From contig NZ_FOQI01000019.1 in assembly GCF_900113705.1 (NCBI RefSeq), positions 26,636 to 90,635 on the forward strand: 64,000 nt of DNA. The letters are read 5' to 3'. Shown here in pieces: positions 36,441-49,764 of this stretch; within the stretch, counting starts at the first letter, position 1; every line of letters begins with the position of its first letter. Made by a program: the position numbers and the translations under genes. The notes beneath the pieces were generated by a model. It made no database searches. It was given only the letters and a program-made list of their open reading frames with translations, and was not told the origin of the DNA. The stretch is from Collimonas sp. OK307 (GTDB lineage Bacteria; Pseudomonadota; Gammaproteobacteria; Burkholderiales; Burkholderiaceae_D).

Positions 36441-36835
36441 GTGGTCAATTGTTGATGATGAATGAATAACAAAATGAAATAAGGAAAAGCGGCTATAAGT
36501 CACGCAAAATGTGACTTATTGCCTGAGCTGCTCTGTTTGCATTATATACAGAAGCGGGACTTTGATTGCCGCCGTTGCCCGGTTTTGAGAGTGAGTGAGA
36601 GCGAAAAACGCCGATTCGATCTGATTTTTTCAGCTTTCCATTGTCTTCTTGAACTTTTTTGATGCTTTGGTCCCAAACCTGAGGTCAATCTTTCCCGCTC
36701 GTAGCAGTCATCAGATCGTATATATGGCAGGACGGAATGTTATGATGTCGACCTCCTGCGAGGTTTTTCCTCGTTTTTATAGTGTTAAGTGTGACGGCCG
36801 CTTTTTCGCCGACTTTGATAAGAATTGTCGATAAC
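36441..36835. other. Divergent promoter region of dapC and smc
   Basis: A 395-bp gene-free region. It holds a perfect 9-bp inverted repeat ATAAGTCAC / GTGACTTAT (36495-36503 and 36511-36519, 7-base spacer), 55 bp before dapC, that could be an operator. A TATAGT -10 candidate for smc lies at 36778-36783. A small hairpin CGAGG-TTTTT-CCTCG followed by Ts lies at about 36759-36778. No gene or RNA was recognised. Confidence 0.5.
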
Positions 36836-39800
36836 GTGCGTTTAACCTCCATTAAATTATCAGGATTCAAGTCTTTCGTTGATCCCACCAATTTCCAGGT
36901 CCCCGGCCAGCTGGTCGGCGTGGTCGGGCCAAATGGTTGCGGCAAGTCCAACATCATCGACGCTGTGCGCTGGGTTTTGGGGGAGTCCAAGGCTTCCGAG
37001 TTGCGCGGCGAATCGATGCAGGACGTCATTTTCAACGGCTCTTCACATCGCAAGCCGGCCGGCCGTTCATCGGTTGAGCTGGTATTCGACAACGGTCTGG
37101 GCAAAGCGGCCGGGCAGTGGAGCCAGTATGCTGAAATCGCCGTCAAGCGCACTTTGACGCGCGACGGCACGTCGACGTATTACATCAACAACCAGGCGGT
37201 GCGGCGGCGCGACATCCAGGATATTTTCATGGGCACCGGCCTTGGCCCGCGCGCATACGCGATCATCGGCCAGGGCATGATTTCGCGCATCATCGAAGCG
37301 CGTCCCGAAGAACTGCGGGTTTTCCTGGAAGAGGCCGCCGGTGTTTCCAAGTACAAGGAACGCCGCCGCGAAACCGAGAATCGCCTGAACGACACGCGCG
37401 AAAACCTGGTGCGGGTTGAAGATATTCTGCGTGAACTTAACGCGAATCTGGCGAAACTGCAGTCGCAGGCGGCGGTCGCTCAAAAATTCCATGAGTTGCA
37501 AGGCGACCAGGAAGAAAAGCAAAAGCTGCTGTGGCTGTTGCGCAAGAACGAAGCCAAGACCGAGCAGGAAAAATATTTCCGCGAGATTGAAAAAGCCCAA
37601 ACCGACCTGGAAGAACAAACCGCCAAGCTGCGCCATGTCGAAACCGAGCTGGAGCATATGCGCCAGTCGCATTATGCCGCCGGCGACCGCATGCATCAGG
37701 CGCAAGGCCATCTGTACCAGACCAATTCCGAAATCGGCAGCCTGGAAGCGCAGATCAAATTTGTTATCGAATCGCGTAACCGGCTGCAATCGCAACTCAA
37801 TTCATTGACCGCGCAGCGCGATCAATGGCAACGCCAGGGCACCCAGTTCCAGGACGACCTGGTCGAGGCCGAGATGCATCTGGAAGAGCTGGCGGCGCGG
37901 GTCGAGCAATCGCAGGTGGCATCGCAGCAGCACAATGACCAGTTGCCGGCGTTGGAACAAAGCTGGCGCGAAGCGCAACTGAAGAGCACTGAATCGCGCG
38001 GCAAGATCATGCAGATCCAGCAGCAGATCGAACTGGAATCCACCCACCAGCGCAATGCCTCGAATATCCTGAACGGCCTGAGCAGCCGGCGTGAACGGCT
38101 GGCGCAGGAAAAGAATGGCTTGAACCTGCCGGACAACGCCCACCTCACCAATTTGCGCATGCAACTGGAAGAGAAACAGGCCGGTCTGGAAGAGATCGGC
38201 ATGCAACTGGAAGAAGCGCAGGAACAACAGCCGCGCCTCGAAGAAGAACGGCGTAACGCGCAGCAGCAAGTCAATACCGAGAGCGCCAACAACGCCCAGC
38301 TGGAAGCACGCCTGACGGCGCTCAAGCAATTGCAGGAAAGCGTACAGACTGAAGGCAAGGTCCAGCCCTGGCTGCAAAAACACGAACTGGCAGGATTGCC
38401 GCGCTTGTGGCAGAAACTGCATATCGACGGCGGCTGGGAAACGGCGCTGGAGTCAGTGCTGCGCGAGCGTACTTCGGCCCTGGAAATGTCGAACCTTGAT
38501 TGGGCCAAAGCCTTCTTCAACGATGCGCCGCCGGCCAAGCTGGCCCTGTTTTCGCCGAACGGCGTGGCGCATGCGGACAACAGCGAAACACCTGCCGGCC
38601 TCAAACCATTCCTGAGCTTATTGCAACTGAACGACCCGGGTTTGCGCGTGCTGATGCAGGATTGGCTGCACAATTTTTACGCTGCCGACGACACGGTAAC
38701 GGCATTCGCCGAGCGCAGTAAACTGCCGCTGGGCGCCAGCTTTGTCACGCGCCAGGGTCACGTGATCAGCAAGACCGGCGTGCGTTTCTATGCGTCCGAT
38801 TCGGAGCAGGACGGCATGCTGGCGCGCCAGCAGGAAATCGAAAACATCACCAAGCAATTGCGCGCCCAGCAGATGCTGGCTGACGAAGCGCGTTCGCGTT
38901 CGGTGCGTGCCGAAGCGGCGCTGTCGCAGGCAACCCAGCGCCTGCAGGAAATGCGCCAGCGCCACACCGGCCTGACGCAGGCGGTGCATGGCTTGCAGAT
39001 CGACGTCATGAAATTGTCCGAGTTGCAGGAGCGTTTCAATCAACGCAGTTCGCAAATTTCTTCCGATCTGGCTGAAATCGCGGCGCAGGAAAGCGAGCAG
39101 CAACAAGTCAAGATGGAATCGGAGGCCAAGTTCGAGCAACTCGACATGGAGTTGGCCGAACTGCAAGAGAAGCACGAAGACGGACAAACCGATTACCTGG
39201 GCAAGGAACAACAGCTCAACGATGCCCGCCAGCGCCTGCGGGAGATGGAGCGCGCTGCGCAAGAGGCGGAATTTGCCGAAAAATCCCATCGCAACAAGAT
39301 CGAAGAACTCAAGCGCAGCATCGCCACCGCGTTGGAGCAGGCGGCACAGTTGTTCGCCAATATGCAGCAGGGCCATCTCGAGCTGGAAAGCCTGGACGAC
39401 CAGGCTGCACAAGCCGGTTTGCAAGATTTGCTGGACAAGCGCAGCGAGCAGGAACGCGCGCTGGCCGATACCCGGCACGAACTGGACCAGGTATCGCAGA
39501 ATTTGCGCCAGCATGAAGAAACCCGCCTGCAAGCCGAGCGCAGCCTGCAGCCGCAGCGCGACCGCATCATGGAATTGCAATTGAAGGAGCAGGCGGCGCG
39601 TCTGAACCAGGAACAATACGTGCAGCAGCTGCTCGAAGCGCAGGCTGACGAAGCGGCCCTGAGCGAGAAGCTGACTGCCGATATGCGGCCATCCTATCTG
39701 CAAGGCGAAGTGACGCGCCTGACCAACGCTATCGGCGCGCTGGGCGCAGTCAATCTGGCGGCGCTGGATGAGCTGGCGCAAGCGTCCGAACGCAAGAATT

Positions 39801-40366
39801 TCCTGGATGCGCAAAACGCCGACCTGACCGAGGCCATCAATACCTTGCAGGATGCGATTCACAAGATCGACAAGGAAACCCGCGACCTGTTGCAGGACAC
39901 TTTCGACAAGGTCAACCTGCATTTTGCCGAACTGTTCCCGATCCTGTTCGGCGGCGGCCAGGCCAAGCTGATCATGACCGGCGACGAAATCCTCGATTCC
40001 GGCGTGCAAGTCATGGCGCAGCCGCCGGGCAAGAAGAATGCCACGATTCACTTGCTGTCAGGCGGTGAAAAAGCGCTCACTGCGACTGCCCTGGTGTTTT
40101 CGATGTTCCAGCTGAATCCGGCGCCGTTCTGTTTGCTGGACGAGGTTGACGCGCCCCTCGACGATGCGAATACCGAACGGTTCTGCAATATGGTGAAGCG
40201 GATGTCGGCCCACACCCAGTTCCTGTTCATTTCGCATAACAAGATTGCGATGGAAATGGCGCAGCAGTTGATCGGGGTGACGATGCAGGAGCAGGGCGTA
40301 TCGCGGATTGTGGCGGTCGATATGGAAGCGGCCAGAAGTTTTGCCAGCGACCCGGTGCCGGCTTAA
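36836..40366 (+). CDS. smc: Chromosome segregation protein SMC
   Basis: A 1,176-residue SMC ATPase of full length. The start is a GTG giving VRLTSIKLSGFKSF; earlier in-frame codons are not conserved in kind. Walker A GPNGCGKS is at 31-38. Long coiled coils (about 165-495 and 660-1000) flank a hinge region (about 510-650), and the C-terminal head holds LLSGGEKAL near 1,073 and Walker B FCLLDEVDAPLDD near 1,100. SMC with ScpAB compacts and separates chromosomes. It begins the smc-zipA-ligA block typical of Burkholderiales. Confidence 0.97.
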   Translation: MRLTSIKLSGFKSFVDPTNFQVPGQLVGVVGPNGCGKSNIIDAVRWVLGESKASELRGESMQDVIFNGSSHRKPAGRSSVELVFDNGLGKAAGQWSQYAEIAVKRTLTRDGTSTYYINNQAVRRRDIQDIFMGTGLGPRAYAIIGQGMISRIIEARPEELRVFLEEAAGVSKYKERRRETENRLNDTRENLVRVEDILRELNANLAKLQSQAAVAQKFHELQGDQEEKQKLLWLLRKNEAKTEQEKYFREIEKAQTDLEEQTAKLRHVETELEHMRQSHYAAGDRMHQAQGHLYQTNSEIGSLEAQIKFVIESRNRLQSQLNSLTAQRDQWQRQGTQFQDDLVEAEMHLEELAARVEQSQVASQQHNDQLPALEQSWREAQLKSTESRGKIMQIQQQIELESTHQRNASNILNGLSSRRERLAQEKNGLNLPDNAHLTNLRMQLEEKQAGLEEIGMQLEEAQEQQPRLEEERRNAQQQVNTESANNAQLEARLTALKQLQESVQTEGKVQPWLQKHELAGLPRLWQKLHIDGGWETALESVLRERTSALEMSNLDWAKAFFNDAPPAKLALFSPNGVAHADNSETPAGLKPFLSLLQLNDPGLRVLMQDWLHNFYAADDTVTAFAERSKLPLGASFVTRQGHVISKTGVRFYASDSEQDGMLARQQEIENITKQLRAQQMLADEARSRSVRAEAALSQATQRLQEMRQRHTGLTQAVHGLQIDVMKLSELQERFNQRSSQISSDLAEIAAQESEQQQVKMESEAKFEQLDMELAELQEKHEDGQTDYLGKEQQLNDARQRLREMERAAQEAEFAEKSHRNKIEELKRSIATALEQAAQLFANMQQGHLELESLDDQAAQAGLQDLLDKRSEQERALADTRHELDQVSQNLRQHEETRLQAERSLQPQRDRIMELQLKEQAARLNQEQYVQQLLEAQADEAALSEKLTADMRPSYLQGEVTRLTNAIGALGAVNLAALDELAQASERKNFLDAQNADLTEAINTLQDAIHKIDKETRDLLQDTFDKVNLHFAELFPILFGGGQAKLIMTGDEILDSGVQVMAQPPGKKNATIHLLSGGEKALTATALVFSMFQLNPAPFCLLDEVDAPLDDANTERFCNMVKRMSAHTQFLFISHNKIAMEMAQQLIGVTMQEQGVSRIVAVDMEAARSFASDPVPA

Positions 40367-40520
40367 TGCTAAAACGGCAGTTTGATTAGCTGAAATCGGC
40401 TTTAACCCGCTTTAATTCCAGCTTGATAACTTTTATGATGACACTAGGCTGATTTTCTGGTTTTATTACAATATATTGTAAAAATTGGCGCGATAACATA
40501 CGTTTGCTGCGCGTGCAGTT

Positions 40521-40613
40521 GTAGGGTAGGCAGGTTTTTTTGCCCACGCGGCGCCCGTAACGGGTACCCGAAGTGAATCAAAGGTCACGCGTGGGCACCG
40601 GTGCCCACCCTAC
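40521..40613. repeat. Palindromic intergenic repeat, GTAGGGTGGGCAC family (copy 1)
   Basis: About 93 bp with inverted ends GTAGGGTAGGCA ... GTGCCCACCCTAC and inner CCCACGCG ... CGCGTGGG. The same end sequence recurs at 45408-45521 and 57377-57406. It lies between smc and zipA. It has no coding capacity and resembles REP-type elements. Confidence 0.75.
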
Positions 40614-40655
40614 GCAAATTTAGAAGTGTTTTTTCCTTATTAAGGCATCAGCAGA

Positions 40656-44777
<4,122 letters not shown>

Positions 44778-44798
44778 TCACACCGTAAAGCCGACGCC

Positions 44799-45335
44799 AT
44801 GACCGTTCGTGAAATCCTGAAGATGGGCGACCCCCGCCTGTTGCGCCAAGCAGAGCCGGTCACCGCGTTCAATACGCCGGAACTGGAGGCGCTGATCGCT
44901 GACATGTTCGATACGATGCATGCCGCCAACGGCGCCGGTCTGGCGGCGCCGCAGATCGGCGTCAACCTGCAGGTGGTGATCTTCGGTTTCAAGAATAATG
45001 TCCGCTACCCGGACGCACCGGCAGTGCCGGAGACCGTGCTGATCAATCCGGTGTTGACGCCGTTATCGGACGACGTTGAAGATGGCTGGGAAGGTTGCCT
45101 GTCTGTGCCCGGCATGCGCGGCGTGGTACCGCGCTGGATGCGCTTGCATTACGAAGGCTTCGATCAGTCTGGCGCGCGCATCAGTCGCGACGTCGATGAT
45201 TTTCATGCACGCGTGGTGCAGCATGAAACCGATCACTTGAATGGCATCCTGTATCCGATGCGGATCAAGGATTTCACCCGCTTCGGTTTTACCGAAGTGT
45301 TATTCCCTGAGCTGGATCCCAATCACGACGATTGA
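44799..45335 (+). CDS. def: Peptide deformylase
   Basis: A 178-residue metallo-enzyme with the three deformylase motifs: [17 protein letters not shown] (cysteine ligand) and QHETDHLNG (HExxH-type ligands). It removes the formyl group from new proteins. Most species also have a def beside fmt, so this may be a second copy; its sequence ([15 protein letters not shown]...) is the type 1 form common in beta-proteobacteria. It starts 21 bp after galU. Confidence 0.95.
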   Translation: MTVREILKMGDPRLLRQAEPVTAFNTPELEALIADMFDTMHAANGAGLAAPQIGVNLQVVIFGFKNNVRYPDAPAVPETVLINPVLTPLSDDVEDGWEGCLSVPGMRGVVPRWMRLHYEGFDQSGARISRDVDDFHARVVQHETDHLNGILYPMRIKDFTRFGFTEVLFPELDPNHDD

Positions 45336-45407
45336 GTGGCGTAGTGCGGACACGCTAACGGGTTGGCACGGGTCGGCACACTATATAATTGCAAAATAAC
45401 AAGCTGC

Positions 45408-45521
45408 GTAGGGTGGGCACGCCTTTGCGCCCACGCGTGAACTCGTCCCAGGTACCTGTCCACGGGGCCCGTACTCCGGTTATCGCGGTCATGCGTAGGC
45501 ACAAAGGCGTGCCCACCCTAC
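45408..45521. repeat. Palindromic intergenic repeat, GTAGGGTGGGCAC family (copy 2)
   Basis: About 114 bp bounded by GTAGGGTGGGCAC and its exact inverse GTGCCCACCCTAC, with inner CGCCTTTG / CAAAGGCG-like arms. It lies between def and the antiporter gene and is not coding. Confidence 0.8.
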
Positions 45522-45558
45522 AGTAATCTCTCCCATTTGCTTACTTCGGAACTTGCCA

Positions 45559-47325
45559 ATGCACCATGCGGTAGAAATGTTTATCCAGGATCTGGCCGTG
45601 ATCATGTTGATCGCCGGTGTTGTTACGGTGCTGTTCAACCGTTTCAAGCAGCCGGTGGTGCTTGGTTATATCGTCGCCGGCGTCATCATCGGACCGCATA
45701 CGCCACCATTTTCGCTAATCACCGATGAACGCACGATCCAGATCCTGGCGGAACTTGGCGTGATCTTCCTGTTGTTTTCACTGGGCCTGGAATTCAGCCT
45801 GAAGAAACTCGGCAAGGTTGGCGCCACCGCCTTTGTGGCGGCCCTGGCGGAGATCACGCTGATGCTGTGGGTCGGATACGAGATCGGTATTTATTTCGGC
45901 TGGAAGCAGATGGATGCGGTATTCCTCGGCGCCATGCTGTCGGTATCGTCCACCACCATCATCGTCAAGGCGCTCAACGAGCTGGGCATGAAGCGCGAGA
46001 AATTCGCGCAGCTGATTTTCGGCATCCTGATTGTCGAGGATGTGCTGGCGATCGGCATGATCGCATTGCTGTCAGGTGTGGCGACCAGCGGTTCGGTGGA
46101 TGCCGGCGATGCTGCGGTTACCATCGGCAAGCTGGTGTTGTTCATGATTGTTTCGCTGGTGGCGGGCATCCTGATCATTCCACGCCTGCTCGACTATGTC
46201 GCCAAATTCAAGAGCAAGGAGATGTTGCTGGTGACTGTGCTCGGCCTGTGCTTCGGCTTCTGTTTGCTGGTCATGAAACTGCAATACAGCGTGGCGTTGG
46301 GCGCATTCATTATCGGCGCCGTGATGGCCGAGTCGCGCCACCTGCATCAGATCGAACGCCTGATCGAACCGGTGCGCGACATGTTCAGCGCCATCTTTTT
46401 CGTGGCCATCGGCCTGTTGTTCAATCCTTCCATACTTGCTCAATACTGGCTGCCGATTGGTGTGATTACGGTGGCGGTGGTCTTGGGCAAGGTCATCAGC
46501 TGCGGCCTGGCGACCTTCTTGTCGGGCCATGACGGCCGCACTTCAATGCGGGTCGGCATGGGCCTGTCGCAGATCGGCGAATTCTCTTTCATCATTGCGG
46601 CGCTGGGTGTCAGCTTGAAAGTCACCAGCGATTTCCTGTACCCGACCGTGGTAGCGGTATCTGCCGTGACCACTTTGCTGACGCCGTACCTGATCAAGCT
46701 GGCCGATCCACTATCAAACCGCCTGGCGAAGGCCATGCCGGAGAAAGTGGCGTCGGTATTCGGTATGTATTCAACCTGGCTCGATAGCTTGCAACCGCAA
46801 GGCGACCGCGCTGAGTTGTCGCGCATTATTCGTCGCATCCTGATGCAGGTGGTGGTGAACCTGGCGCTGGTGGTGGCGATTTTCATCATCGGCGGCTATT
46901 TTGCCCAGACGCTCGGCAACAGCATGTCGGCGTGGGTGGCGGATGAGCAGATTCAGAATGCGATAGTGTGGGGCGGAGCGCTGCTGATTTCATTGCCTTT
47001 CCTGATTGCAACTTATCGCAAGTTGCATGCGCTAGGCATGTTGCTGGCAGAGATCAGCGTCAAGCCGGAATGGGCTGGTGCCCATAGCCATGCGGTGCGG
47101 CGCGTGATTGCCGAGGTGATTCCGGTGGTATCCATCATTGGCATCATGTTGATGATCGCCGCGCTCAGCAGCCGGATCCTGCCGCCAACCAATCTGCTGA
47201 TCCTGGTGCTGATCGGTGCGGCGGCACTGGTGCTGGTGTTGTGGCAACGTTTTGTGAAATTGCATTCGAAGTTGCAAATCGCGCTGCGTGAAACGATGGA
47301 ACAGCAACCCGATGAAAATCATTAA
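45559..47325 (+). CDS. CPA2-family monovalent cation:proton antiporter (KefB/YbaL-like)
   Basis: A 588-residue inner-membrane protein. The N-terminal exchanger domain of about 12 hydrophobic segments contains VIIGPHTPPFSLI, FLLFSLGLEFSLKKL and LIFGILIVEDVLAIGMI. Unlike KefB/KefC it has no C-terminal TrkA-N nucleotide-binding domain; instead three more hydrophobic segments follow (about 425-560). The ATG is 6 bp inside a TTG alternative. It probably exchanges K+ or Na+ for protons. It is monocistronic, downstream of a palindromic repeat. Confidence 0.87.
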   Translation: MHHAVEMFIQDLAVIMLIAGVVTVLFNRFKQPVVLGYIVAGVIIGPHTPPFSLITDERTIQILAELGVIFLLFSLGLEFSLKKLGKVGATAFVAALAEITLMLWVGYEIGIYFGWKQMDAVFLGAMLSVSSTTIIVKALNELGMKREKFAQLIFGILIVEDVLAIGMIALLSGVATSGSVDAGDAAVTIGKLVLFMIVSLVAGILIIPRLLDYVAKFKSKEMLLVTVLGLCFGFCLLVMKLQYSVALGAFIIGAVMAESRHLHQIERLIEPVRDMFSAIFFVAIGLLFNPSILAQYWLPIGVITVAVVLGKVISCGLATFLSGHDGRTSMRVGMGLSQIGEFSFIIAALGVSLKVTSDFLYPTVVAVSAVTTLLTPYLIKLADPLSNRLAKAMPEKVASVFGMYSTWLDSLQPQGDRAELSRIIRRILMQVVVNLALVVAIFIIGGYFAQTLGNSMSAWVADEQIQNAIVWGGALLISLPFLIATYRKLHALGMLLAEISVKPEWAGAHSHAVRRVIAEVIPVVSIIGIMLMIAALSSRILPPTNLLILVLIGAAALVLVLWQRFVKLHSKLQIALRETMEQQPDENH

Positions 47326-47410
47326 GATGGAGGAGTGACGGCTTTGTTTTTCAAATTCGTCCCGCCGTTTGGTTAAAATAGCGTCTTTACCTCTTTTTCA
47401 AGACAAAGCC

Positions 47411-48091
47411 ATGACTGCCATGACCCAGGACGAACTCAAACAAGCTGTTGCCCGCGAAGCAATCAAATACGTGGTGGATGGCCAGATTGTCGGCGTCGGC
47501 ACCGGCTCCACCGCCAATTTCTTCATCGACGAACTGGCCAAGATCAAGCACCGGATCAAGGGCGCCGTGGCTTCATCGGAAGCGACTGCCGCACGTCTGC
47601 GGGCGCACGACATCGAAGTCTACGACCTGAACCAGGTCGCGACCATGCCGGTCTACATCGACGGCGCCGACGAAATCACGGAGCAGGGTGCGATGATCAA
47701 AGGCGGCGGCGCAGCCCTGACGCGCGAAAAAATCGTCGCCTCGGTAGCCGAGAAATTCATCTGCATCGCCGACGGTTCCAAGCTGGTCAAAGTACTCGGC
47801 AAGTTCCCGTTGCCGGTTGAAGTGATCCCGATGGCGCAGGCGGTGGTGGCGCGCAAGCTGATCAAACTGGGCGGCGAGCCGCGTTTGCGCTTCAAGGATG
47901 GCAAGCCGCTGATTACCGACAATGGTTGCGTGATAATCGATATGGTCGACCTGAGAATCACCGATCCGGTGGAAATGGAACGGCAAATCAACCAGATCAC
48001 CGGCGTGGTGACGGTCGGCCTGTTTGCAGAAAAGGGCGCTGACATTTGTCTGCTGGGAACGCCAGACGGCGTGAAGACCCTGACTTTCTGA
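47411..48091 (+). CDS. rpiA: Ribose-5-phosphate isomerase A
   Basis: A 226-residue Rpi[17 protein letters not shown] (phosphate loop), YIDGADEI with catalytic aspartates, [12 protein letters not shown] (catalytic glutamate and lysine region). It interconverts ribose 5-phosphate and ribulose 5-phosphate. [13 protein letters not shown] may start at either ATG (47411 or 47420); further upstream in-frame residues are not family-like. It is monocistronic. Confidence 0.95.
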   Translation: MTAMTQDELKQAVAREAIKYVVDGQIVGVGTGSTANFFIDELAKIKHRIKGAVASSEATAARLRAHDIEVYDLNQVATMPVYIDGADEITEQGAMIKGGGAALTREKIVASVAEKFICIADGSKLVKVLGKFPLPVEVIPMAQAVVARKLIKLGGEPRLRFKDGKPLITDNGCVIIDMVDLRITDPVEMERQINQITGVVTVGLFAEKGADICLLGTPDGVKTLTF

Positions 48092-48127
48092 TTTTTACGG
48101 TCTATGCGACGAGCAGCCCGAACTAAC

Positions 48128-48183
48128 CGGGGTCAGAGTGAACTTTCGGTATGGTTTACCGCCGAAACTTCACTCTGACCCCG
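48128..48183. repeat. Long palindrome, CGGGGTCAGAGTGAA type
   Basis: 15-bp arms CGGGGTCAGAGTGAA (48128-48142) and TTCACTCTGACCCCG (48169-48183) are perfectly inverted. After one C:C mismatch, 6 further pairs (TTTCGG/CCGAAA) close a 12-base loop. GGGGTCAGAGTGAA-type repeats accompany RAYT transposases in many proteobacteria; no such gene is here. A related half-site, CTGCGAAAGTTGACCCCAG, follows at 48230-48248 (approximate). Confidence 0.8.
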
Positions 48184-48293
48184 CTTAGTGGACCACGGAG
48201 CAGAAGCTGTAAAACAAAAAGAAACAAACCTGCGAAAGTTGACCCCAGATCACTATGTCGTCGATTCGCGACTGGATGGCGAGCTCTGCCAGC

Positions 48294-49361
48294 TCAGGCA
48301 GCTGCGGCGTCTGACTGCAATGACGCCATATCAATCACAAAGCGATATTTGACATCGCTCTTCAACATCCGCTCATAAGCCTGGTTGATATCCTGGATGG
48401 CGATCATTTCGATATCCGAGACGATCCCGTGCTCTGCGCAGAAATCCAGCATTTCCTGGGTTTCCTTGATGCCGCCGATCAGCGATCCGGCCAGGGTGCG
48501 CCGCTTCATGATCAGGTTGAACACGTTGGGCGACGGATGCGATTCGGCCGGCGCACCTACCAGCGTCATGGCGCCGTCGCGCTTCAGCAGATTCAGGAAC
48601 GCATCCAGGTTGTGCGGAGCAGCCACGGTATTGAGGATGAAGTCAAAACTGTTGGCGTGTGCCTCCATCTGCTTCGGATCCTTGGAAATCACGACTTCGT
48701 CGGCACCCAGGCGCAACGCATCGTCGATCTTGTTCGGCGACGTAGTAAACAACACCACATGCGCCCCCATCGCGTGGGCGATCTTCACGCCCATATGACC
48801 CAGCCCGCCCAAACCGACGATGCCGACCTTATGTCCTTTGCCAACTTTCCAATGCCGCAATGGTGAATAAGTGGTGATGCCGGCACACAGCAGCGGCGCC
48901 GCGCCAGCCGGATCAAGTTTGTCTGAGATGCGCAAGACAAATTTTTCGTCGACTACGATATTGTTGGCATAACCACCATAAGTCACGCCACCATTATGCT
49001 TGTCCGGAGCGTTATAAGTGCCGGTGAAGCCATTTTCGCAATACTGCTCCAGCCCTTCGGCGCAACTCGGACAGTGTTGGCAGGAGTCGACCATGCAGCC
49101 GACGCCGGCCAGATCGCCAGCCTTGAAGTGTCTGACGTGCTCTCCGACCTTGGTTACCCGGCCGACTATTTCATGCCCCGGCAGCGCCGGGTATACGGTG
49201 TTGTGCCACTCGTTACGTACGGTATGCAAATCGGAATGGCATACCCCGCAAAACAGTATCTCGATCTGGACATCGTGGGGCCCCGGTTGGCGGCGATCGA
49301 AACTGAACGGGGCAAGAGGTGTTTGCGCAGTCTGCGCGGCATATCCAACGGCTTTAAGCAT
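48294..49361 (-). CDS. NAD(P)-dependent alcohol dehydrogenase (YahK/cinnamyl-alcohol type)
   Basis: A 355-residue zinc MDR enzyme. Catalytic zinc residues are in FCGVCHSDLHTVRNEW and GHEIVG, structural zinc cysteines in SCQHCPSCAEGLEQYC, and the cofactor motif is GLGGLGHMG. It belongs with YahK and cinnamyl alcohol dehydrogenases, broad NADPH-dependent aldehyde reductases. It is monocistronic; the 403-bp upstream region is shared with the divergent porin gene. Confidence 0.9.
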   Translation of the reverse strand: MLKAVGYAAQTAQTPLAPFSFDRRQPGPHDVQIEILFCGVCHSDLHTVRNEWHNTVYPALPGHEIVGRVTKVGEHVRHFKAGDLAGVGCMVDSCQHCPSCAEGLEQYCENGFTGTYNAPDKHNGGVTYGGYANNIVVDEKFVLRISDKLDPAGAAPLLCAGITTYSPLRHWKVGKGHKVGIVGLGGLGHMGVKIAHAMGAHVVLFTTSPNKIDDALRLGADEVVISKDPKQMEAHANSFDFILNTVAAPHNLDAFLNLLKRDGAMTLVGAPAESHPSPNVFNLIMKRRTLAGSLIGGIKETQEMLDFCAEHGIVSDIEMIAIQDINQAYERMLKSDVKYRFVIDMASLQSDAAAA

Positions 49362-49673
49362 GGCATTTCCCTTCTTGTCAGATGGAACAACAAACTGGTA
49401 TCGATCAATTGCTTAATTGATTAATTGATTGAGCGATCGATGTTGATGCTGGGATGAAATACTTTTCGGCGATGCCCGATCAGTGCGTGCTGCCGATGCC
49501 TTTCACTATACGCTTAGTTGAATAACGCATATGCCAAGTCACAAATGTCATAAACGGCTGTTAAAAAACAACATAAATCATCAACATCCATTAAATTTTA
49601 ATTTCTTTTCAATAGATCATCAAAAATCAATGCAATTTCCTTGTGGATAGGTAATATCTACGCCGTTCAGCTT

Positions 49674-49698
49674 GTAACAATTAGTAACACCTGTAACA
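49674..49698 (+). promoter_or_regulatory. Three phased GTAACA repeats upstream of a porin gene
   Basis: GTAACA occurs at 49674, 49684 and 49693, spaced 10 and 9 bp, 67-91 bp before the porin start. GTAACA-like cores repeated once per helical turn are the form of OmpR binding sites. The rest of the 403-bp gap (49362-49764) is AT-rich, with TTAATTGATTAATTGATTGA near 49411-49431 and no gene. Confidence 0.45.
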
Positions 49699-49764
49699 CG
49701 TGTTGTGAAAATCTTCAGGCAGGACATCGAAATAGGATTGTTTATACATTAACAAAGGGAAGAA

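Noticed and set aside
38618..40051. A 477-codon frame antisense to smc
   Set aside because: Composition (Leu, Gln, Arg-rich) is the mirror of SMC coiled-coil codons; smc itself is certain.
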